From DATBSL01 sp964561785 (GTDB lineage Bacteria; Acidobacteriota; Vicinamibacteria; Fen-336), in assembly GCA_964561785.1 (NCBI GenBank), contig CAZLRF010000019.1, positions 21,087-85,086 on the forward strand: 64,000 nucleotides of DNA, read 5' to 3'. The notes beneath the pieces were generated by a model. It was not told the origin of the DNA. It ran no database searches and worked only from the letters and a program-made list of their open reading frames with translations. The translations under genes were made by a program, and so were the position numbers. This document shows, piece after piece, positions 58,341 through 64,000 of this stretch (its first letter is position 1; each line of letters starts with the position of its first letter).

Positions 58341-59215
58341 CCATCGTTCGCGTACGGGTCGACAGGCTTGGGTGCGGCCTGCATTTCGGCCCAGGTAGCG
58401 CCGGTGAAAACCGACTGCGCGGCGTCGAAGAACGTGGCGAAGGCGCCGCGGCCCGCGACCGTGTCGTCATAGGCGTTGTTGGCGGCCTGCCAACCGTTCC
58501 AGGCAATGAAGGCGCCGGCGGCCACGCGGCCGGCCTGTCCAGCGAAGCGGCCCATTCGTGCCCCGAAGGTCCTCTCGGCGTTCCAAGCGGCGTTACGCGT
58601 CTGCGCCCCGTGGGTCATGCTCTCGTGGTAGCCGCGGGAGATGCTCACGCGGTCCGCGAACGTGTTGTGTGCCCCCGAGAGGGGGGTCGTCGGCGCCGCG
58701 GTGGTCCCCGTCCCCGCCGGGATTGCGGGTTGCGCCGGGGCGAGCGGGTTCGGCTGGCCCGAGGCGACCGCCATGCGGGCCTCCATGGCCCGGATGGCCG
58801 CGGCCTGCTGCGGAGTCAGGCCCGGCACCGCGGCGCCCATGAGGACGCCGACGTCCTCGCAAGTGTCGTCCTCCGTGGGGTCGTCCGTGGGATCGGGGTC
58901 GATGGGGTCGACTGGGTCGGGTCCGGTCGGCCCGGGCGTCCCGCCCCCGCCTCCACCGTTCGGCGTCCGCTCGGGGTCCGGCGTCGGCACCCCCGTGCGC
59001 CCGCAGCTGTCCATGCACGAGTTGAACGCGACGGCGGCCTGGCGCTCGCAGTGGGCCCGGTTCTCCGGCGTGTTCGCCCGGGTCGACTGGCACAGCTCCT
59101 GCACCCTCGACGCCTTCTCGCCGCAGGCCTGCATGCAGACGCTGGCGAAGGACGGGGTTGCCCACGCGAGCGCGAGCGCGAACACGGCTGCGGCGAGGGC
59201 CTTCGTTCTGGTCAT
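58322..59215 (-). CDS. Secreted Cys-rich protein with Pro/Asp linker, prophage region
   Basis: This 297-aa protein has a signal peptide (TKALAAAVFALALAWATPSFA). An N-terminal Cys-rich motif (about 25-75) has CMQACGEKASRVQELC, HCERQAAVAFNSCMDSC and CGRTG, likely disulfide-bonded. A Gly/Pro/Asp linker (about 80-125) and a helical C-terminus follow. GGAG lies before the ATG at 59215. Such a protein is odd among virion genes and may be a cargo gene or an envelope factor. The longer open frame upstream is a shadow. Confidence 0.7.
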   Translation of the reverse strand: MTRTKALAAAVFALALAWATPSFASVCMQACGEKASRVQELCQSTRANTPENRAHCERQAAVAFNSCMDSCGRTGVPTPDPERTPNGGGGGGTPGPTGPDPVDPIDPDPTDDPTEDDTCEDVGVLMGAAVPGLTPQQAAAIRAMEARMAVASGQPNPLAPAQPAIPAGTGTTAAPTTPLSGAHNTFADRVSISRGYHESMTHGAQTRNAAWNAERTFGARMGRFAGQAGRVAAGAFIAWNGWQAANNAYDDTVAGRGAFATFFDAAQSVFTGATWAEMQAAPKPVDPYANDGYCVKK

Positions 59216-59516
59216 TCGAGCTACTCCTTCCTCTTCGCCACCTGGGGGAACGCCGCGTGCTGACGGCAAGCGCAGAGGTGGCCTACCGCCGGCTCTTCGG
59301 GAGCGCGGCGCGCCCGGCCGGGTTTCGTGTCGCTGGCCTCGTTCGCACAACGCCAGCGCCACCCGCGGAGCCCGACTCGCGTTCCTGCCCTCGTGCCTCC
59401 CCCGCGTGCTCGATCGCGGGTGAGGCTCGTCAGCGGCGAGGGCGCCACTGGCCGGGTTTCGTCGCGGGAACTGAGAGCCACGACCGCGTCGCCCGACTCG
59501 CGTGCCGGCAACTGGA
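59216..59516. other. Intergenic region with two related repeat modules
   Basis: No convincing gene is seen in these 301 bases. GGCCGGGTTTCGT occurs at 59316-59328 and 59450-59462. Each copy is followed by GCCCGACTCGCGT (59370-59382 and 59491-59503). The two modules are degenerate between these boxes. Confidence 0.55.
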
Positions 59517-60233
59517 TCACGCCCCGAAGGGGTCTCCGACGCTCTCGCCCGTCTGCTCGAGGTAGCCGCTGCGCCCCGGGGGGCGGCCGGCCGCCTCGCG
59601 GGCGGCGAGCTCGGCCTCGGCCTGCTTGCGCGCGGCCTCGACCTCGGCGGCGCGGCGCTTCGCCTCCCGCTCGGCCGCACGCCGGGAGCGCACCGTCTCG
59701 AGCAGTGGGATGTCGATCGGCTGGGGAAGACGGGCCGCGGCGTCGACCATGGTGGTGTGGGACTCCTCGATCGCGGCGATGCGGCGGTCCAGCTCGGCCA
59801 CCCTCTCGGCCCGCTCGGCCGGCGGCAGGCCCGCTCGCGCGTCGCGGCGACGGATCGCCTCCTCGAAGCGGGCCTTCATGGCCTCCGGGGCGAGGCCGCA
59901 CAGGTCGGGCACGTCCAGGAAGTGGCCCGGCCGGCGCCACAGGCTCGGGCGGCGCGTCACCTGGCCGCCGGAGGGCCGCTCGTCCGTTCGCCCGGCGAAG
60001 GCCTCCACGATCGCTCCCGCGTTCTCCTCGAGCCACTTCTCGGCGCACTCGTCGACCAGGCGGCGCATGTTCGCGACGACCTCCTCGGTCGGCGGCGGGG
60101 CGAAGTGGACGCGGTGACGCTCCGCGATGGCCGCCTTGTGGGCGGCACGGAGCTCCTGATCACGCTGGGCGAGCTTCGCGGCGGCGGCGGCCGCCTCGCG
60201 CAGCTGCTGCAGCTCCGGCATCGGCGTCGACAT
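59517..60233 (-). CDS. Coiled-coil-rich hypothetical protein of the prophage
   Basis: This 238-aa product is not recognised. The ends are helical and charged (LREAAAAAAKLAQRDQELR and EREAKRRAAEVEAARKQAEAEL), and the centre has FLDVPDLCGLAPEAMKARFEEAIRRRDARAG. GGAGG is 8 nt before the ATG at 60233. It overlaps the upstream 60160-60840 gene by 74 nt. It might be a scaffold or tail-assembly protein; that is inference. Confidence 0.65.
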   Translation of the reverse strand: MSTPMPELQQLREAAAAAAKLAQRDQELRAAHKAAIAERHRVHFAPPPTEEVVANMRRLVDECAEKWLEENAGAIVEAFAGRTDERPSGGQVTRRPSLWRRPGHFLDVPDLCGLAPEAMKARFEEAIRRRDARAGLPPAERAERVAELDRRIAAIEESHTTMVDAAARLPQPIDIPLLETVRSRRAAEREAKRRAAEVEAARKQAEAELAAREAAGRPPGRSGYLEQTGESVGDPFGA

Positions 60234-60840
60234 GAGGGGCCTCCTTGAGGGCGTCGAGCGAGTAGGACAGTGCGGGGTCGAGGCGCACGATGCGGATGCG
60301 CTCCACCTCGCGGTTGTTCCAGTTGCGGACGGGGCCGGCGAGGGGAAGCGTGCCGGCCTCCTCGCCCAGGACCGGCGCCACGCCGCCGAGGCGATCGGCC
60401 AGGCGCGCAAGCGCGGCGAGGGCCGCCTCGGGGTCGGTGATGGGCCGGTCCAGGCGCCACGCGGCCCAGGCCTCCGGGCCCGCGTCGACGAACGCGGACA
60501 CGGGCGGCATGCTGTGCAGGGCGCGGGCGACGGCCTCCACACCGGCAGGAGTCACGACGTAGCGGTTTCGCTCGAAGGCCTTCGCCGGCCGCCACAGGCA
60601 GAACAGGAGCGGCAGCTGGGCGAAGGCCGCGCCGCCCTGCCGCGTCTCAGGCGCGACGCGCAGAGTCATGTCGTCGGCGAGCTGGCGCACGATCGCGAGC
60701 GGCACCTCGCGCACGGGCGGCCGGGTGCGGTGCGTCTGGAGCCCGAATCCGACCAGGCTGCGGAACTCGGCGTGGACCTCGCCCCGGGTGGCGCCGTCCC
60801 ACAGGCGAAGCGCGGCGCCGAGACGCTCGATTGTGGTCAT
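60160..60840 (-). CDS. Hypothetical phage protein, coupled to the ClpP-type protease gene
   Basis: This 226-aa product is unknown. The sequence MTTIERLGAALRLWDGA begins at the ATG at 60840, overlapping the protease stop (ATGA). It has a mixed alpha/beta pattern (VPLAIVRQLADDMTLRV, FERNRYVVTPAGVEAVARAL) with no catalytic motif. Its 3' end runs 74 nt into the next gene in another frame, which is long for a coupling overlap; no earlier in-frame stop exists. Confidence 0.6.
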   Translation of the reverse strand: MTTIERLGAALRLWDGATRGEVHAEFRSLVGFGLQTHRTRPPVREVPLAIVRQLADDMTLRVAPETRQGGAAFAQLPLLFCLWRPAKAFERNRYVVTPAGVEAVARALHSMPPVSAFVDAGPEAWAAWRLDRPITDPEAALAALARLADRLGGVAPVLGEEAGTLPLAGPVRNWNNREVERIRIVRLDPALSYSLDALKEAPHVDADAGAAAAARGGRRRREARPA

Positions 60841-61934
60841 CGCCCGGCCTTCGTCTTGCGCTCGGCGTACGTCGCTGCGACGTCGAGCACCTTCGGCCCG
60901 CCCCGGCCCGGCGCCGCGGGAGCGAGGATGTTGTCGATCTCGATGTGATCCGCCTTCGCGCTCACCGTGAGCAGGATGCGGCGAACGTTCTCGATTCGCG
61001 CCTCGCCGCGGATGAACTCGTCCGCGAGCTCCGGCGCCCTCGCGGCCTTGCACAGGGCCCGGATGGTGTCCGCGTGGGCGCGCACCTCGCCCAGGCGAGC
61101 TACCTCGGCGGCGACGCGTGCCTTGACGTCGGCCATCGAGAGGCCCTCGGCGATGAGGCCCTGCGCGAAGGCCATGCCGACATGGGCCCGCGCGCACAGC
61201 TTGACGACCTGGGCCACGTCGGCGGCGCCCTTCGGGGCCGGGGCCGGCGGCGCCGGGCGGCTCGCCTCCGGCGCCCTGGCGGCGAAGCGCGCCGCGTACT
61301 TCTCCGGCACCTTGAGCCGCGCGAGGGCCCGGGGGTGGAACGTCCCCGCGGAGGCCTGCGCCCCCTCGATCACCTCGTCTACCAGGCCCTTCGCCCGGGC
61401 CTCGTCCGCCTCGAGCCAGGTCTCGGCGTCCATCAGGGCGCCGATCTCCTCGGCCGAGAGCTTCGACTTCCACAGGTAGGTGGCGACGCACGCGCCGCGG
61501 ATCTTGTCGAGGGCCTCGGCCGTCCCGCGCATCTCCGCGGCCGTGCCGATCGCCCAGCTCCACGGGTTGTGGATCATGATGAGCCCGCCGTCCGCGATGC
61601 GCGCCGGCTCTCCGGCCATGAGCACGAGCGAGGCCGCCGAGGCGGCCAGGCCGTCCACGATCGTCTCCACCCGGCGCCCGCCCTCGCGCTCGGCGCGCAG
61701 CGCGTTCGCGATCGCGAGGGCGGCGAACACGTCCCCTCCCGGGCTGTTGATCCGAACCCGGATCGTGCGGACGTTCTCGGGCAGCTTCGCGAGCTCGTCC
61801 ACGAAGGCGCGCGCGGTGATCCCCTCGCCGGGGTCCCACCCGCCGATCGCGTCGAAGAGCAGAACGTCCACCGCGTCGGCGGCCTTCGCCTGGAAGCTGT
61901 ACCAGCTGGGCATGCGTCGTCCTCCCGTGGTCAT
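60837..61934 (-). CDS. ClpP-type (S14) head maturation protease
   Basis: This 365-aa protein has a ClpP-like domain (about 20-200): VRINSPGGDVFAALAIANAL, the catalytic Ser in GLAASAASLVLMAGEP and the His in GLIMIHNPWSWAIG. A C-terminal region (about 215-365) is not part of housekeeping ClpP and resembles phage head-protease/scaffold proteins. These cleave capsid precursors. ATGA overlaps connect it to both neighbours. The ATG at 61934 is used; another at 61913 is possible. Confidence 0.85.
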   Translation of the reverse strand: MTTGGRRMPSWYSFQAKAADAVDVLLFDAIGGWDPGEGITARAFVDELAKLPENVRTIRVRINSPGGDVFAALAIANALRAEREGGRRVETIVDGLAASAASLVLMAGEPARIADGGLIMIHNPWSWAIGTAAEMRGTAEALDKIRGACVATYLWKSKLSAEEIGALMDAETWLEADEARAKGLVDEVIEGAQASAGTFHPRALARLKVPEKYAARFAARAPEASRPAPPAPAPKGAADVAQVVKLCARAHVGMAFAQGLIAEGLSMADVKARVAAEVARLGEVRAHADTIRALCKAARAPELADEFIRGEARIENVRRILLTVSAKADHIEIDNILAPAAPGRGGPKVLDVAATYAERKTKAGR

Positions 61935-62299
61935 TCGCGCACCGCTCGCGTGATGTTGCCGTCCGCGTCGTGCTCGAAGAGGATCGATCGCGCCGGCTCC
62001 CCTTCGGCGCCGACGAGGAGCCGGATCGTGGGAATGCCCGCGCCTGCGGCCGGCGCCGGGGCCGGCGGGGGCGCCGAGGCCTCGGGCACCGACGCCGCGA
62101 CCGTGCAACCCTTGAGCAGCGCCTCGAGCAGCGCGCCGCGCACCGTACGCCCGTCGCCGAGCGCCGCGTCGAGAGCGACGATCGTGAGCACGTCGCCCGC
62201 CCTGAACAGCAGCGAGGGACCGTTCGCGCCGTCGTCCCTCACGTACACGGCGACCGGGTAGTCCTCGTCAGGCCTGCGGATCGCGATTCCCTTCCTCAA
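61931..62299 (-). CDS. Hypothetical phage protein between small terminase and protease
   Basis: This 122-aa product starts at a TTG (62299) that overlaps the Nu1-like stop (TTGA), with GGGAGGG 4-5 nt upstream. The sequence is beta-rich (DYPVAVYVRDDGA, TIVALDAALGDGRTV) and has a Pro/Ala linker before IPTIRLLVGAEG. Not recognised. It overlaps the protease start by 4 nt. Confidence 0.65.
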   Translation of the reverse strand: MRKGIAIRRPDEDYPVAVYVRDDGANGPSLLFRAGDVLTIVALDAALGDGRTVRGALLEALLKGCTVAASVPEASAPPPAPAPAAGAGIPTIRLLVGAEGEPARSILFEHDADGNITRAVRE

Positions 62300-62763
62300 G
62301 AGACCCTCCCGTGGTGCATCTGCCTCAACTGCGCGAGCTCGCCGATCGTCGCTTCGATCAGGTCCTCGAGCTCGCCCTGCCGCTCCTCGGCGACGGACCC
62401 CGCCTGGACGGCACGCCCCGGGATGGCCCGGAGCTTCCCGGCCGTGGCGGCGATGTAGGCCTGCCCCTCCGCGACGACCTGCGCCCGCGGAAGGATGGCC
62501 CGGCGTTCCTTCGCCAGGTGCAGCAGGTTGAGCTCCGCCTGGCTCCGGTCCCGCGCGTCCCGGGCCGCGCCCGTCGACCCAGTCGACTCCCGCGCGTGCC
62601 GCAGGAACGCCGGGACGGCCTGCGTGAGCTCGTAGGTCCCCCCCGTCGTCCCCCGGGCCCGGCGCCGCGGCCGGATCACCCCCAGCGTTACCAGGCGGCT
62701 CAGCGTCCGCTCGGACGTGCCGAGAAGCCTCCGCAGCTCGTCCCGCGTCACCACGAGGTTCAC
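62296..62763 (-). CDS. Nu1-like phage terminase small subunit
   Basis: This 155-aa protein has an N-terminal winged-helix/HTH (about 1-50, VVTRDELRRLLGTSERTLSRLVTLGVI) and a charged helical part (DRSQAELNLLHLAKERRAILPRAQVVAEG), the layout of Nu1/terminase small subunits that recognise the packaging site. The start is a GTG at 62763. A large subunit gene would be expected next but is not found. Confidence 0.75.
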   Translation of the reverse strand: MNLVVTRDELRRLLGTSERTLSRLVTLGVIRPRRRARGTTGGTYELTQAVPAFLRHARESTGSTGAARDARDRSQAELNLLHLAKERRAILPRAQVVAEGQAYIAATAGKLRAIPGRAVQAGSVAEERQGELEDLIEATIGELAQLRQMHHGRVS

Positions 62764-62840
62764 AGGCGCCCCCCGTCATGCCCCCCATGCAGGCCTCGGA
62801 CCTGGGCAGGAAATGCGGACGCTTCACCCGCGCGCCGGGC

Positions 62841-62861
62841 CCGGGGGCGTGGGGCCCCCGG
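62841..62861. terminator. GC-rich hairpin between tail-protein and small terminase genes
   Basis: CCGGGGGC (62841-62848) and GCCCCCGG (62854-62861) form an 8-bp stem with a 5-nt loop. No T-run follows. It separates two co-directional transcription blocks of the prophage. Confidence 0.5.
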
Positions 62862-62914
62862 CCGCCCAGGCGTGAGCCTCGTCGCCGCGGGATCGGGCTG
62901 CCGCCGTCGGCTGC

Positions 62915-63574
62915 TCAAGCCTTGGTCTCCTTGGTACTTGCGAAGTCGATCTCGTGCCGCAGGTTCTTTTTCAGGGACGCGAGGGCGGCGGACATGAAAG
63001 TCGGAAGGAGCTTTTCGAAGACGTGCTGAACGGAGGGGCCGTGTAGCTCCACGATGGGGAGCTGCGCCTGCCCGTGCTTTCGGGCGGGCCGCCTCTTGGC
63101 CGCCTCCTTGTTCACGATGAACACGCCGCGGTGCGAGACGCCCTGTGCTCTCTGCTTCGAGGACGCAACGGAAGCGATGAACGCATGCTGGTTGCGCTGC
63201 CGCGAGCCGTCGCGCGGGCTGCGCCAGGACACGCCGCGGCGCCGCGCCTTGCCCGCTCCCGACCGGCCGGTGACGGACTCGTCGCCCTTGGCGTCGAAGG
63301 CGATCAGCGGAATGCGTCGCCCCTTGGTGGTCACGCTGACGACCGGCTTGGCGCGCGTCGCCTTGTCGATCCTGATCTCTCGCTTGACGTGCTTCGAGTC
63401 GATCCTCGCGTCTCTGACAATCGCCTTGCTGATAGCGGCGCTTCCGCTCGTCGCGGCTCGGTTGAGCGCGCGAGGAACGGCGGCCCGCGCCGCCTGCTCG
63501 CCCAGGGCGAGGAGGTCTTGCCGGAGCTCGGCGAGTTCCTTCTCGAATGAGCCGAGGTCTATGGTCGCGCGCAT
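62915..63574 (-). CDS. Phage minor tail protein Z (GpZ)-like
   Basis: This 219-aa protein has a long helical start (SFEKELAELRQDLLALGEQAARAAVPRALNRAATSG) and the basic central domain DSKHVKREIRIDKATRAKPVVSV with RRIPLIAFDAKG. These are the family traits of minor tail protein Z/tail-completion proteins. A His-Gly-Pro-Ser segment near the end (VELHGPSVQHVFEK) is also typical. The local base composition looks less GC-rich than the chromosome. It starts 3 nt after the upstream small gene stop. Confidence 0.78.
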   Translation of the reverse strand: MRATIDLGSFEKELAELRQDLLALGEQAARAAVPRALNRAATSGSAAISKAIVRDARIDSKHVKREIRIDKATRAKPVVSVTTKGRRIPLIAFDAKGDESVTGRSGAGKARRRGVSWRSPRDGSRQRNQHAFIASVASSKQRAQGVSHRGVFIVNKEAAKRRPARKHGQAQLPIVELHGPSVQHVFEKLLPTFMSAALASLKKNLRHEIDFASTKETKA

Positions 63575-63577
63575 GGT

Positions 63578-63769
63578 CTAGGCCACGTCGTCGGGGTCGG
63601 GCTCGCCGACGTGGATCTCGATATCGCTCCCGACCGAGGCGGCCTTGAGGTCGGCGACGCGGGACCGATACGTCTTCAGCCGTTCGCGCAGGCGGTCCCG
63701 GTCGGCGAAGATGGCGGCCCGCTCGCCCTGCAGTCGACCTACCTCCAAGAGCAGCTCGTCGTGCGTCAT
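63578..63769 (-). CDS. Small coiled-coil protein of the prophage
   Basis: This 63-aa product has a heptad-like helix (ELLLEVGRLQGERAAIFADRDRLRERL) and an acidic tail. It is coupled to its upstream neighbour (ATGA). Unknown role. Confidence 0.6.
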   Translation of the reverse strand: MTHDELLLEVGRLQGERAAIFADRDRLRERLKTYRSRVADLKAASVGSDIEIHVGEPDPDDVA

Positions 63770-63966
63770 GGCGCCTCCTCAGGATCATCATGCGGCGCGT
63801 CCCGGCGGGCCGAGGTCCGAATTTCCGCGAGGCGGTCGGCGCCGTCGAGCCGGGCGAGCTCACGGTCGAAGGCGAGCGCGACGGCCTCGCCGAGGGCCGA
63901 GAGGACGTGACGGCCCTCGGCGCCGGGGTGCGTGGGGAAGGGCCACGGCTCGGGGGCGGTCAGCAC
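63766..63966 (-). CDS. Small hypothetical prophage protein
   Basis: This 66-aa product starts at the GTG at 63966 with GGAG 5 nt upstream; the frame stays open to the window edge, so a longer form cannot be excluded. LSALGEAVALAFDRELARLDGADRLAEI is helical. Not recognised. Confidence 0.5.
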   Translation of the reverse strand: MLTAPEPWPFPTHPGAEGRHVLSALGEAVALAFDRELARLDGADRLAEIRTSARRDAPHDDPEEAP

Positions 63967-64000
63967 GGCAGCTCCGACGCTGGGCGCATCCGCTCGAGGT

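Larger units (their letters stand above)
56771..64000. mobile_element. Prophage-like region, partial
   Basis: Between tRNA-Lys and the window edge most genes are short, unknown and coupled on the minus strand. They include a GpZ-like tail protein, a Nu1-like small terminase subunit and a ClpP-type head protease. No integrase, portal, large terminase or major capsid is visible, so the element is partial in this window or degenerate. A second copy of the tRNA end was not seen within the window. Confidence 0.75.

Noticed and set aside
60837..61934. Housekeeping ClpP protease
   Set aside because: The gene is 365 aa with a long extra C-terminal region and is coupled to phage genes; housekeeping ClpP is about 200 aa and usually lies near clpX or tig.
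62778..63029. Plus-strand 83-aa frame
   Set aside because: It is antisense to the GpZ-like gene and the hairpin region, has no ribosome site and is low-complexity.

Overview
The window is very GC-rich bacterial chromosome (roughly 70% or more by eye) with one 100-N scaffold gap (24807-24906), so it is probably a draft or metagenome-assembled genome. The gene set suggests a Gram-negative member of the Acidobacteriota or a close relative. Evidence includes a TonB-dependent receptor, an AMIN/Amidase_3 amidase paired with a GerMN protein, a VWA-type secreted protein family common in Acidobacteriota, GTG/TTG starts, and many 1-4 nt stop/start overlaps. This placement is inferred from gene content, not from a marker tree.

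Left part (1-24.6 kb): the rimP-nusA-infB transcription/translation operon has a good promoter and an intrinsic terminator inside its leader (possible attenuator). Next come a TonB receptor, rimO, and an eight-gene minus-strand run (17.0 to 9.06 kb) joining a murein amidase, GerMN protein, thioredoxin-like TPR protein, cyclophilin, CYTH protein, sugar nucleotidyltransferase, amidosugar kinase and asnS. An acyl-CoA dehydrogenase and ACT protein follow. metK is preceded by a clear promoter, a SAM-I/SAM-IV-clan riboswitch candidate and a hairpin that would sequester its Shine-Dalgarno sequence. A rubrerythrin-like protein, a PAS-GGDEF-EAL regulator and an FMN-binding protein close the section.

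Middle (24.6-46.9 kb): ssrA (tmRNA) abuts a tandem array of 86-bp nested-hairpin repeats broken by the assembly gap. Then come a secreted conserved protein, an EndoIII-like glycosylase, a GAF-like protein, a lytic transglycosylase, rph and rdgB, a tRNA Pro-Arg-His cluster, a coupled secreted VWA operon, rnd, a DHH phosphoesterase, fadI-fadJ, and a PilZ/SNase/YjbQ/M50 group.

Right part (47-64 kb): 6-phosphofructokinase and a MacA/MacB-like export operon converge on an intergenic region packed with long inverted repeats and a GAAGGCC array. An adenosine deaminase-family gene, a hotdog thioesterase, an SGNH-HEAT fusion and a Mut7-C protein follow. A tRNA-Lys at 56695-56770 marks the start of a phage-like block that runs off the window. 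It carries a GpZ-like tail protein, a Nu1-like small terminase, a ClpP-type head maturation protease, several coupled unknown genes, a secreted Cys-rich protein and a divergent control region. No integrase, large terminase or portal is visible here, so the element is incomplete in this window.
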